NCBI GenBank assembly: GCA_945911015.1
Contig: CAMDZW010000001.1
Span: forward strand, 62,001-126,000
Length of the DNA stretch: 64,000 nucleotides
From: an uncultured Propionibacteriaceae bacterium
Lineage (GTDB): Bacteria > Actinomycetota > Actinomycetes > Propionibacteriales > Propionibacteriaceae
Direction: 5' to 3'
The notes below the pieces were generated by a model that saw nothing but the letters and a program-made list of their open reading frames with translations, had not been told where the DNA came from and ran no database searches. Below, one piece after another: positions 24,443-32,600 of the stretch; within the stretch, counting starts at the first letter, position 1; each line of letters begins with the position of its first letter. Made by a program: the position numbers and the translations under genes.

Positions 24443-26230
24443 TCAGTCGGTGACGATCGGGGCGAAAGCAGGTCCGGCCTGGCCGAGTTCCTCGTCCAGC
24501 TTGGTGAAGATCGGGCTCGGCTTGGCCAGCGGTCGACCGACCGGGATGGGCGTCGACTCCCACCGGGCCTGCTCGACGGTGTAGTCCCCCATCAGTACCG
24601 GATAGTCAGGGCGATCGGTTTCGCTGACGGTCCGGATCTCCGGCTGGGCAGCCCAGATTCCTTCACCGCCGAGGGCCTCGAAGACCTTCTGCGCACCATG
24701 CGGCAGGAACGGGGTGAGCAACGCATTGCAGTCCGCGACCAACTGCAGCGCACAGTGCAGGACGGTGTCACGGCGGGCCGGATCGTCCTTCAGCTTCCAC
24801 GGTTCCTGATCGCTGAGGTAGCGGTTGGCCAGGGTGACGATCCGCATCGCCTCGGTGATCGCCCCCTTGAACTTGTTGTGCGCCAGCAGATCGCCGACGG
24901 TGGCGAACGCATCACGTCCGGCAGCGAGCAGAGCCTCGTCCGCCTCGGTCAGGTCACCGGCGGCGGGGATCTCGCCGTTGTTCTTGTGGGCCATCGAGAT
25001 CGAGCGGTTGACCAGATTGCCCCACTCATTGGCGAGTTCGTTGTTGTTGCGACGGACGAATTCGTCCCAGGTGAAGTCGGTGTCGTTGTTCTCCGGGCCG
25101 GCCACCGCGATGAAGTAACGCAGCGGGTCCGGACCGAACTCGGCCAGCACATCCTTGACGTAGATGACCTTTGAGCGGCTGGTGGAGAACTTGGCTCCGC
25201 TCATCGTGAGGAACTCCGAGCTGACCACCTCGGTCGGCAGGTTCAACTCGCCGTACGGGCCCTGGTTGCCGCCCTTGTCGCCCTCGCCGTTGTGCCCGAG
25301 CAGGATGCCCGGCCAGATGACGCTGTGGAAGACGATGTTGTCCTTGCCCATGAAGTAGTAGGACTTGGTGTCCGGGTCGTTCCACCACTTCCGCCAGGCC
25401 TGCGGGTCCCCTGACCGTACGGCCCATTCGACCGAGGCCGACAGGTAACCGATGACCGCGTCGAACCAGACGTAGAAGCGCTTCATCGCCAGGTCGCGCC
25501 ACCCGTCCAGCGGGATCGGGATGCCCCAGTCGATGTCACGGGTGATGGCGCGTGGCTTCAGGTCGTCGATGAAGTTCTGACTGAAGCGCAGCACATTGGG
25601 CCGCCAGTCGGTCCGCTGCTGCAGCCAACTGGTGAGGCTCTCGGCCAGGGCCGGCAGATCGATGAAGAAGTGCTCGGTCTCGCGGAACTCCGGGCTCTCA
25701 CCATTGATCTTCGACACCGGGTTCTTCAACTCGACCGGGTCGAGCTGGTTGCCGCAGTTGTCACACTGGTCGCCACGCGCACCGTCATATCCGCAGATCG
25801 GGCAGGTGCCTTCGATGTAGCGGTCCGGCAGCGTCCGCCCGGTCGACGGGCTGATCGCGCCCATCGTGGTCTGGGAGACCACATAGCCGTTCTCGTACAG
25901 CGCAGTGAACAACCCCTGCACCACGGTCGCGTGGTTGGCGGTTGTGGTCCGGGTGTAGAGGTCATAGCTGAGACCCAACCCGTACAGGTCGTCGATCAGT
26001 TGGCGGTGATACTTGTCGACCAGCTCGCGTGTGGTGAGGCCCTCCTTGTCGGCCTGCACCGTCACTGGGGTGCCGTGCTCGTCCGACCCGGACACCATCA
26101 ACACCTCGTGGCCGTTCATCCTCAGGTAGCGCGAGAACACGTCCGAGGGAACTCCGAAGCCGGAGACGTGGCCGAGGTGGCGGGGGCCGTTGGCGTAGGG
26201 CCAAGCGACCGCGGTGAGATAACGAGCCAT
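24443..26230 (-). CDS. metG: Methionyl-tRNA synthetase
   Basis: MetG charges tRNA-Met with methionine. The 595-residue class I synthetase begins [20 protein letters not shown], with the HIGH-type motif HLGH at residues 18-21, a zinc knuckle [18 protein letters not shown] and an anticodon-binding helical domain. The second signature reads KFSTSR rather than KMSKS, the form I know from other actinobacterial MetG. ATG 26230 is preceded on the minus strand by TAGGGT with a 7-nt gap, a leaderless start; the in-frame extension to 26686 overlaps the next gene. Length and motifs are complete. Confidence 0.94.
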   Translation of the reverse strand: MARYLTAVAWPYANGPRHLGHVSGFGVPSDVFSRYLRMNGHEVLMVSGSDEHGTPVTVQADKEGLTTRELVDKYHRQLIDDLYGLGLSYDLYTRTTTANHATVVQGLFTALYENGYVVSQTTMGAISPSTGRTLPDRYIEGTCPICGYDGARGDQCDNCGNQLDPVELKNPVSKINGESPEFRETEHFFIDLPALAESLTSWLQQRTDWRPNVLRFSQNFIDDLKPRAITRDIDWGIPIPLDGWRDLAMKRFYVWFDAVIGYLSASVEWAVRSGDPQAWRKWWNDPDTKSYYFMGKDNIVFHSVIWPGILLGHNGEGDKGGNQGPYGELNLPTEVVSSEFLTMSGAKFSTSRSKVIYVKDVLAEFGPDPLRYFIAVAGPENNDTDFTWDEFVRRNNNELANEWGNLVNRSISMAHKNNGEIPAAGDLTEADEALLAAGRDAFATVGDLLAHNKFKGAITEAMRIVTLANRYLSDQEPWKLKDDPARRDTVLHCALQLVADCNALLTPFLPHGAQKVFEALGGEGIWAAQPEIRTVSETDRPDYPVLMGDYTVEQARWESTPIPVGRPLAKPSPIFTKLDEELGQAGPAFAPIVTD

Positions 26231-26237
26231 GGGCTCC

Positions 26238-26243
26238 ACCCTA
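26238..26243 (-). promoter_or_regulatory. -10 box of the leaderless metG promoter
   Basis: TAGGGT on the minus strand ends 7 nt before ATG 26230, and there is no ribosome-binding site. Confidence 0.5.
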
Positions 26244-26273
26244 ATCGCCGCCCGTCGAGCCCCAGGGGTCGGC

Positions 26274-27025
26274 TCACCGCTGCAAGTCAGCAGGACTCGC
26301 GACGACGGTGGCGCCGTGCCGTTCGGCAAGCTCGAGCACAGCGGCAGCGAACTCATCCCCGTACGGGATGACGATGAGGTCACCACCGAGTTGGAGTTGG
26401 ACCTCGGCAGCCCCGAGCGCCAGGAGTTGTGCCCGTTGGTCAGTCGCGGCCGGATCCGCCGGCCCCAGCGACGCTGCGAAGGCCTCGACATCGACAACAT
26501 GGGCCAACGCCAGGCGGGAGACCAGCTCGGCCGACGTGGCCCGGTCCGCCATGGCCACCCGGCCGACCGGTGCCGCGTCAGGTAGCAACACCGGATGGTC
26601 GGCGCGGTACTGCTCGGCCTCATGCTCGGTGACCAGGCCTTCGGCCTCCAACCACGCGAGCGCATGCCAGGTCCCACGGGCCGCACGGAACTGGTGCCAG
26701 GCGGTGACCTGTTCCTCAGTCAGCGTGTGCATGGCCGCGCGGAACCGGCGGAAGGCCCCCTCGCCTTCGAGACGCGATGCAGCGTCTCGGCAGCCTCCCC
26801 GCCCAATGCGTCGACGAAGTCGACCATGTCCTGGTAGGCGGCTCGCGTCGACAGCGGTGAGATCTCGTGCAGATACTCATCGACCTCGTCCTCGAGGTCA
26901 TAGCCGGTGTCCTCGGAATAGGGGAAGACCTCACCGGTCTGGGTGTTGAGGTACCACGTCGACAGGGACGAAGTGTCCTGCAGGGCATCCCACAGCGCGT
27001 CGAGGTCGATGTCGTCGAGGGACAT
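26274..27025 (-). pseudogene. UPF0158-like protein, interrupted by a one-base frameshift
   Basis: The first frame from ATG 27025 gives MSLDDIDLDALWDALQDTSS, a UPF0158-type N-terminus with WYLNTQTGEVFPYSED, then AETLHRVSK and an unrelated tail to 26720. The adjacent frame, read through the same place, continues [20 protein letters not shown] and [21 protein letters not shown], exactly the family continuation (GxGAFRRF and the WxxFR..R....AL.WL end), followed by a ~120-residue C-terminal extension to stop 26274. A single missing base near 26768-26775 (minus-strand cgcgtctcgaagg) restores one ~250-residue protein. It could be sequencing error or decay. Family function is unknown. The gene is divergent from the phosphatase fusion, with 23 nt between starts. 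Confidence 0.72.
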
Positions 27026-27035
27026 GTCGGCAGCC

Positions 27036-27041
27036 TACGCT
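27036..27041 (+). promoter_or_regulatory. -10 box of a leaderless promoter (phosphatase fusion)
   Basis: TACGCT is followed after 7 nt by ATG 27049. It lies within the 23-nt gap between two divergent start codons. Confidence 0.5.
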
Positions 27042-27048
27042 GTGGCCC

Positions 27049-28347
27049 ATGCGTATCGCCCACATCACCGACTTGCACCTGCGTCACCATGTCCCCGGGA
27101 CGGCCCGTATCCCGCGCCGCCGCAGCAGGGCGATGACGCAGGTGTTCGGTGCGGCGGTGGCCGATGCCCGCTCACGTGGCGCCGACCTCATCGCCGTGAC
27201 CGGTGACCTGGTCGACATCCCGGGGTACCTCTTCGATCACGAACGGACCGGCGATGAGGCGATGTGGGATTCCGTACGGGCCGACTACCGGCTGATCGGC
27301 GAGATCCTCGACTCATCCGGCCTACCGTGGATCGTGCTGCCCGGCAACCACGACTCGCACCGGGTGATGCGTGAGGTCTACGGCGACCGGCCACGGGTGC
27401 TCGACCATGCCGGAGTGCGGTTCATCAGCTTCTGGGACCGCGAGGAGGTGGATCACGCTCCGCAGCGGATCCTGGCCGAGCGCAGGCGGTTCGAGGCAGC
27501 GGTCAGCGACCCGGATCCCACCCCCCAGGTCCATCTCCAACACTTCGTCATCACCCCCGAACTCAATCAGGGCTATCCCCACACCTATGTCGAGGGCGCG
27601 ATGCTCCGCGAGGCGATGTCGGAATCAGTGGTGCTGTCGCTGTCGGGGCACTACCACCGCGGGACCGAGCCGACCCGGCACGGGGCAACGCTGTTCAGCG
27701 TGACCCCTGCGCTGTGTGAGGGTCCCCATCCGTACCGGATCTTTGATCTGTCTCCGGGCAGTGAGGTGAGCTGGGAGGAGATCTCACTGGGGCTCGATCG
27801 GGCGCCGGCCGCGTTTCTTGACCGGGACGGATGCATCAACACCCTGCCGAACTACCACTCGGGCCCCGAGGCGATGGAGCTGCTGCCCGGTGCGGCAAGC
27901 GGAATCAGGCGTTTGCGAGCGGCCGGATACCGGATCGTGGTGGTCACCAACCAGACCTGTGTGGGCCTTGGCAATGTGACTCCAGCCGTCATGGACGAAG
28001 TGCACGACCGGATGGCCCAGCTCCTGGCGCGCGAAGGTGCCGAGATCGATGCGATCCACGCCAGCACCGAAGCCGGCGCCCTCGCGATCAGCGATGCCTA
28101 CCGCGATGTGGGGACCCACAAGCCGGCCCCGACCATGCTGGTGCAGGCCGCCGCCGAGCTCAACCTGGATCTGTCAAGCAGTTTCATGGTCGGTGACCGT
28201 CCCACAGATGTCGCTGCTGGGCACGCCGCCGGTGTCACGCCGGTCCTGGTGCGCACCGGTGACGGACGCAAGGCAGAGGCGGCCGGCGTGGACTGTGCCG
28301 TGGTGGACGATCTTCGTGCGGTCGCGGAGTGGATCCTGACCGAGTGA
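27049..28347 (+). CDS. Metallophosphoesterase fused to a HAD-IIIA phosphatase
   Basis: The 432-residue protein joins two phosphatase domains. Residues 1 to about 250 are a calcineurin-like metallophosphoesterase with all metal motifs: ITDLHLRHH, VTGDLVD, LPGNHDSHR, LQHFVI and SGHYHRG. From about 262 a HAD subfamily IIIA domain begins, FLDRDGCINTLPNYHSG (nucleophile DxD), with VVTNQTCVGLG (motif II), THKPAP (motif III Lys) and MVGDRPTDVAAG (motif IV). It resembles heptose-bisphosphate phosphatase GmhB, but the CxH...CxC zinc loop is absent: the region reads ASTEAGALAISDAYRDVGTHKP. The first domain resembles cyclic-nucleotide or sugar-nucleotide phosphodiesterases. Substrate unknown; two successive hydrolysis steps on one compound are conceivable. 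Confidence 0.88.
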   Translation: MRIAHITDLHLRHHVPGTARIPRRRSRAMTQVFGAAVADARSRGADLIAVTGDLVDIPGYLFDHERTGDEAMWDSVRADYRLIGEILDSSGLPWIVLPGNHDSHRVMREVYGDRPRVLDHAGVRFISFWDREEVDHAPQRILAERRRFEAAVSDPDPTPQVHLQHFVITPELNQGYPHTYVEGAMLREAMSESVVLSLSGHYHRGTEPTRHGATLFSVTPALCEGPHPYRIFDLSPGSEVSWEEISLGLDRAPAAFLDRDGCINTLPNYHSGPEAMELLPGAASGIRRLRAAGYRIVVVTNQTCVGLGNVTPAVMDEVHDRMAQLLAREGAEIDAIHASTEAGALAISDAYRDVGTHKPAPTMLVQAAAELNLDLSSSFMVGDRPTDVAAGHAAGVTPVLVRTGDGRKAEAAGVDCAVVDDLRAVAEWILTE

Positions 28348-28357
28348 ACGAGTGGAG

Positions 28358-28391
28358 CCCACCGCTGGAAGACCTGCCCGGTGGGTACAGT
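28358..28391 (+). promoter_or_regulatory. Promoter with inverted repeat upstream of the WXG-like gene
   Basis: CCCACCG (28358-28364) and CGGTGGG (28379-28385) form a 7-bp inverted repeat ending exactly at a TACAGT -10-like box (28386-28391). A strong ribosome site AGGAGAGGAG (from 28404) precedes ATG 28424, so the WXG pair has its own leadered, probably regulated promoter. Confidence 0.5.
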
Positions 28392-28423
28392 TGCCGATTC
28401 CACAGGAGAGGAGCACCGTACCC

Positions 28424-29527
28424 ATGCCAGACTTCGCCAGCGATCCTGATGGGCTCGACCGGGTCGCCGATCGTTTCGAGGGTCTCTCCGAGGACAGTAC
28501 GAAGATCTCGGAGTACTGGGCCAACTACGCCATCCCACTGACGCGTCAGACAGGCAAAGGGCTTCCCGCCCTGGCACTGCCCAGCCTCAGCGAGCTCACC
28601 CCTGGCGTGGACGAACAGTCCCGTGCGCTGAAGGAGCACATCGGCACCGTGGAAACCGCGCTGCGCGAGACGGCCCGCCTCTATCGCAGGAGCGAGCAGC
28701 AGGCGCTCGATGAGGTCAACACGATCTGGAACAACGTTCCGCAGTCCGACGACACCGACGGCCGCTCCAGCGGCGGACTCCGCGGCATCGATCTGCCGTC
28801 CGACGAGACGTTGAACGCCGCACCGGAGCCCATCGGCCCCGGCCTGTGGAAGGTCTCGGTGGACATCGTCACCGCACTCGGCGACATCGAGGCAGAGTCC
28901 ATCGTCATCTCCTGGATCGATGAACTGCTCGGCGGAGTCTTCGGTGAGAAGCCGACCGAGGCGCTCACCGAATGGGTCACCGGGGACTGGGAAGCTCTGG
29001 GCACGGTGGGATCGGTGTTCGAGAACTTCCGCGAATACTGCCGACTGATGCCCCGCCTCCTCAGTGACGCGACGAAGGCTGTCGGGACCGAGGGTCAGTG
29101 GGACGGTGCTGCCAAGGAAGCCGCTTTCGATGCCATGATGGCCAACGCCAATCGGGTGGACGGCCTGGCCGACATCTGGAATGACGCCAAGATCTCGTAC
29201 GAGAACTGGCAGAACATTGCCTACGTCCTCCTCTCGGAGGTCCATGGCCTGCTCATCACTGTGCCGGCGATGCTGGTGCGCGGCAAGGACATCGTCTACA
29301 AGGCCTGGGACATTCCTTGGACGGTGATGAACACCGTCAAGGGGGCCTTCACGGGCGAGAACTACTTGCGTCAGCTCCTCGAGGAGCTGCTCGGCATCGC
29401 GTTGTCGATCTTGGCCCTGTTCAAGAAGTGCGTCCAGACGATGTTCTACGTCCTGCAGGCGTTCGTGGCGCTCTGTTCCTTCATCCCGCTGCTCGAAGGG
29501 AGTACCGATCTTGACCGCGCATGGTGA
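28424..29527 (+). CDS. WXG/ESX-like (type VII secretion-related) protein with hydrophobic C-terminus
   Basis: I do not recognise the full family. The 367-residue protein (MPDFASDPDGLDRVADRFEG) has an N-terminal helical segment to about 110 with LKEHIGTVETALRETARLYR and a following EQQALDEV, like EspC/ESX-secretion-associated proteins. A second helical hairpin holds W226-D-G in GQWDGAAKEAAFDAMM, like the WXG100 turn. Two long hydrophobic stretches follow near residues 269-285 and 322-357. There is no Sec signal. This layout suggests a substrate or effector of a type VII-like system, possibly membrane-active. No ESX ATPase gene is in the window. It overlaps the next gene by 17 nt. Confidence 0.65.
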   Translation: MPDFASDPDGLDRVADRFEGLSEDSTKISEYWANYAIPLTRQTGKGLPALALPSLSELTPGVDEQSRALKEHIGTVETALRETARLYRRSEQQALDEVNTIWNNVPQSDDTDGRSSGGLRGIDLPSDETLNAAPEPIGPGLWKVSVDIVTALGDIEAESIVISWIDELLGGVFGEKPTEALTEWVTGDWEALGTVGSVFENFREYCRLMPRLLSDATKAVGTEGQWDGAAKEAAFDAMMANANRVDGLADIWNDAKISYENWQNIAYVLLSEVHGLLITVPAMLVRGKDIVYKAWDIPWTVMNTVKGAFTGENYLRQLLEELLGIALSILALFKKCVQTMFYVLQAFVALCSFIPLLEGSTDLDRAW

Positions 29528-30020
29528 GAATCCGGTGAACAACTGGCTCGACAAGTCGCTGCTCGAACAGATCCGGATGGGCGAGCTGAGGGACCGGCGG
29601 GTCCGTTCCTTCGTCGAGGACCAGCTGCACCACACCGATCCGCAGGTCGTCCAGCACGCCCGTGGGGTCCTGGACGGTGAGCGGTCCGTGGCCTCCTTGG
29701 TCGACCTGGTGATCGAGCAGGGCCAGTTTGCCTTCGACGCCGTCAAGCAGGCAGTCAACGGACTGGACCCTGCGGTGCTCGACGAGCTTCGACGTCGTAC
29801 CGGCACCGATGCCGCCTCCTTGCGTGATCTCCTGAAGCCCGAACCGTACGAACCGTCCGCCGAAGTCCGTTCCTATTTGGAACAGTCCGGTGTGCGGTCG
29901 CTTCCGTCGCTCGACGAGCTCAAGGATCGATTGGGGGTCGACCCGTACGCGATCTTCGACCTCGACGGCCTGGAAGAGCGTCAGCGCGGACAATCCGTGC
30001 CGCGCCCCTCCCAGGACTGA
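29511..30020 (+). CDS. Hypothetical protein, partner of the WXG-like protein
   Basis: The 169-residue soluble, charged, helical protein (LTAHGENPVNNWLDKSLLEQ) matches no family I recognise. TTG 29511 is chosen because AAGGGAG lies 8 nt upstream and it overlaps the WXG-like gene by 17 nt, indicating translational coupling; GTG 29535 is an alternative. Contents include repeated short helices with LDPAVLDELRRRTGTDAASL and LPSLDELKDRLGVDP. Its position directly behind a possible secreted, membrane-active protein suggests a chaperone or immunity role, which is only inference. Confidence 0.6.
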   Translation: MTAHGENPVNNWLDKSLLEQIRMGELRDRRVRSFVEDQLHHTDPQVVQHARGVLDGERSVASLVDLVIEQGQFAFDAVKQAVNGLDPAVLDELRRRTGTDAASLRDLLKPEPYEPSAEVRSYLEQSGVRSLPSLDELKDRLGVDPYAIFDLDGLEERQRGQSVPRPSQD

Positions 30021-30041
30021 TCCCGTCCAGGACTGACCGGG

Positions 30042-31070
30042 TCAGCGTCCGAAGATCTGGTCCAACTGTGCGACCTGGTCAGCAGAGAGCTCGATCTGGC
30101 CGGAAGCAGCGTTGGCCTCGAGTTGGGCAACATTCGACGAGCTCGGGATCTGCACGCCCATGCCCGGCAGGTGTGCCAAGTAGGCCAGGGCGAGTTGGCT
30201 GGTCGAGTGGCCCCACTCCTGGGCCAGTGCCGCAAGCCTTCGTACGACGGCGATCTTCTCCTCGGGGATCTGCGCACCCTGGTCGTGGAGCCGGTCCCCC
30301 TTGCCGACCTTGGCCGGATCAAGGTAGCGGTCGGTCAACAGGCCCTGACCGAGCGGCGAGAACGGCACGAAGGACAGCCCTTCGGCCGCACAGAAGTCGA
30401 GCACACCCGGCTGGTCCTCACCATTGACCGGGTCGAAGCGGTTCTGCACGGCGGCGATCCGGACCCGGCGCGAGATCTTTTCGCTGGCTGACAGGTAGGA
30501 CTCGAGATTCTCCACGGTGAACTGGGAGACGCCGAGGTAGTGCACCAGCCCCTGGCTGACCAGGTCCTCGACCGCCTCGAGGGATTCCTCCACCGGGGTG
30601 TGGTCGTCGAAGCGGTGGAACCAGAGGACATCGATCCATTCCTGCCCGAGTCGCGCCAGGCAGGCCTTCACCCCTTCGATGATCTGCACCCGGGACAGGC
30701 CTGAGTGGTTGGGGGTGTGGCCGTCCATGCCGCCATACACCTTGGTGGCCAGGACGATGTCGCGCCGCTTGCTCGGGTTGGCGTCGAACCAGCGTCCGAT
30801 GACCCGTTCGGAGTTGCCGGTGCCATCGTTGTAGCGGTTCGCCGTGTCCCAGAAGGTGACACCCAATTCATGCGCGCGGTCCATGATCGCCAGCGACGTC
30901 GCTTCGTCGCTGCGGGAACCGTCGCCGGTCTCGGGGTAGCCGAACTTCCAGGTGCCCAGGCCCATCACCGAGGTCTGGAGCCCGGTGCGGCCGAAGCTGC
31001 GGTAGGGCATGCCGTTGAACTCGGTCGTTTCGAAGGGGAACTGTTCGCTGCTCGGAGTACGAGGATCCAT
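30042..31070 (-). CDS. Aldo/keto reductase
   Basis: The 342-residue TIM-barrel oxidoreductase resembles the Kv-beta/YghZ branch: MPYRSFGRTGLQTSVMGLGT start, catalytic tetrad elements FWDTANRYNDG (Asp, Tyr), LATKVYGG (Lys) and VLWFHRFD (His), and the NADPH end IPSSSNVAQLEAN. ATG 31070 is set by homology; the long in-frame extension to 31841 overlaps the methylase on the other strand. It reduces aldehydes or ketones with NADPH; substrate unknown. It is convergent with the WXG partner gene and divergent from the DNA methylase (66 nt between starts). Confidence 0.9.
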   Translation of the reverse strand: MDPRTPSSEQFPFETTEFNGMPYRSFGRTGLQTSVMGLGTWKFGYPETGDGSRSDEATSLAIMDRAHELGVTFWDTANRYNDGTGNSERVIGRWFDANPSKRRDIVLATKVYGGMDGHTPNHSGLSRVQIIEGVKACLARLGQEWIDVLWFHRFDDHTPVEESLEAVEDLVSQGLVHYLGVSQFTVENLESYLSASEKISRRVRIAAVQNRFDPVNGEDQPGVLDFCAAEGLSFVPFSPLGQGLLTDRYLDPAKVGKGDRLHDQGAQIPEEKIAVVRRLAALAQEWGHSTSQLALAYLAHLPGMGVQIPSSSNVAQLEANAASGQIELSADQVAQLDQIFGR

Positions 31071-31136
31071 GGCCCGACCATATGCCGCAGTTCCACCGAC
31101 GTCGAGCCCGTCATCAGCAACTGGCATCATTGCCAT

Positions 31137-31829
31137 GTGCACCGATGGTTGACCGTCCGCGGCGATGACTGGCTGGCCGAGCGGCCGGCCGGCGCCGACG
31201 AAGACATCCACCTCCCCACCGCGGTCGCGGCGTTCGCGATCGACGAGTTCAGCACGGCAGGGGATCTGGTCCTGGATCCCTTCGCCGGTTTCGGCACGGT
31301 GCCGGCTGAGGCCCAGGCGCGTGGGCGCATCGCGCTCGGCATCGAGTACAACCAGGAACGGGCCGAGTTGGCCGATGACCGCCTCAACCATCCGAATGCG
31401 GTTCTGGCTGGCGATGCTCGGGACCTCGACGGGTCCGTGACCGCGCTGCGGGAACACACCGGGATCGACTGTCGTGAACGGGTGGCCCTGTGCTTGACCT
31501 CGCCGCCGTACATGGCGCGCAATGATCCGGAGAACAATCCACTGACCTCCTATCGCAGTGGTGGTGCCACCTATGACCGCTATCTGGCCGAGCTCGGGCT
31601 GGTCTTCACCGATGTGGCGCAGCTGTTGCGCCCCGGTGGTTGGCTGGCGATCCATGCCGCCACGATCATCCATGAGGACCAGGTGACCCCACTGGCTGCC
31701 GACCTGACTCGGGTGATCGCCGAGAACCTCGAGTTCCGCGGCGAGATCCCGGTGGCCTGGCACGGAGCACCGGACTGGATGGTCGCCGACTATCTCCTCA
31801 CCTTCCGTCGAGCCGAACCGACGTGGTAG
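31137..31829 (+). CDS. DNA (or RNA) adenine/cytosine-N methyltransferase, N6/N4 type
   Basis: The 230-residue protein has the SAM motif LDPFAGFGTVPAEAQARG near residues 43-60 and the catalytic TSPPY motif at about 122, in that order (motif I before motif IV). The remainder is short, so target-recognition sequences are minimal. No restriction endonuclease is adjacent. It may be an orphan DNA methylase or modify RNA; the motifs alone do not decide. Start GTG 31137 (VHRWLTVRGDDWL) is the only suitable one after the divergent aldo/keto reductase start. Confidence 0.78.
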   Translation: MHRWLTVRGDDWLAERPAGADEDIHLPTAVAAFAIDEFSTAGDLVLDPFAGFGTVPAEAQARGRIALGIEYNQERAELADDRLNHPNAVLAGDARDLDGSVTALREHTGIDCRERVALCLTSPPYMARNDPENNPLTSYRSGGATYDRYLAELGLVFTDVAQLLRPGGWLAIHAATIIHEDQVTPLAADLTRVIAENLEFRGEIPVAWHGAPDWMVADYLLTFRRAEPTW

Positions 31830-31839
31830 AACCGCATCC

Positions 31840-32598
31840 ATGACTGATCGCCGCTCACCTCGCGACCGCTACCTCACCGTGTACGGGCGGCGCCCGGTCC
31901 TGGCTGCGTTGCTCGATGACGAGCTGCAGGTCGCCAAGGTGCATCTGGCCGAGCGCTCCGACGGTCCGACCATCGACCAGATCATCGACGCCGCCCATGA
32001 GCGGGGCGTGGATCTCGAGTGGACCTCGGCCGCACGGGTGAAGATGCTGTCCGGCAACGGAAAACAGGACCAGGGCGTGGCCGCCGACATCGAAGCCAGC
32101 CGGATGCAGGGGCTGGCGGACTGGTTGACGACCGCACCCGACGAGGCCCGGATCCTGCTGCTCGACGGGATCACCACTCCGGCGAATGTCGGCATGATCA
32201 TCCGGACGGCGACCGCAGCGGGGATGGACGGCGTCGTCGTGCCGACACGTGGTGTCGCCGATCTCGGCCCGTTGGTGGTGAAGGCATCGGCCGGCATCGT
32301 CTTCCGGGCACCGCTGCTGCGCTGTCGCACTGCGGTCGAGGCACTGACGCTGTTGCGACAGGCAAAGTTCCGGGTCTACGGCCTGGCAGGTGAGGCCCGG
32401 ACCGGTCTGTACGCGGCTGACTTCGCCGATCGCGCCGTTTTCTGTCTGGGCGGTGAATCCACGGGACTGACCCCGGAGGTCCGCGACCACATCCAGGTGC
32501 CGGTGAGTATCCCGATGGCCCAGGATGTCGACTCGTTGAATGTCGCCAGTGCTGCTGCGGTGCTGTGCTTCGAGCTGATACGGCGAAAGCTCGCCTGA
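31840..32598 (+). CDS. TrmH/SpoU family RNA 2'-O-methyltransferase
   Basis: The 252-residue protein has an N-terminal substrate-binding subdomain (VYGRRPVLAALLDDELQVAK) and the SPOUT knot motifs: motif 1 in TTPANVGMIIRTATAAG, motif 2 in VFCLGGESTGLTPEV and motif 3 in VSIPMAQDVDSLNVASAAAV. It methylates a 2'-OH in rRNA or tRNA; the exact target is unknown. A TAGAAC box lies 7 nt before ATG 31840, a weak leaderless signal. It is convergent with dnaE2 (2 nt between stops). Confidence 0.88.
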   Translation: MTDRRSPRDRYLTVYGRRPVLAALLDDELQVAKVHLAERSDGPTIDQIIDAAHERGVDLEWTSAARVKMLSGNGKQDQGVAADIEASRMQGLADWLTTAPDEARILLLDGITTPANVGMIIRTATAAGMDGVVVPTRGVADLGPLVVKASAGIVFRAPLLRCRTAVEALTLLRQAKFRVYGLAGEARTGLYAADFADRAVFCLGGESTGLTPEVRDHIQVPVSIPMAQDVDSLNVASAAAVLCFELIRRKLA

Positions 32599-32600
32599 GA

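Noticed and set aside
24443-26230. MetG judged inactive because KMSKS is missing
   Set aside because: The KFSTSR form is known in actinobacterial methionyl-tRNA synthetases and every other motif is intact.
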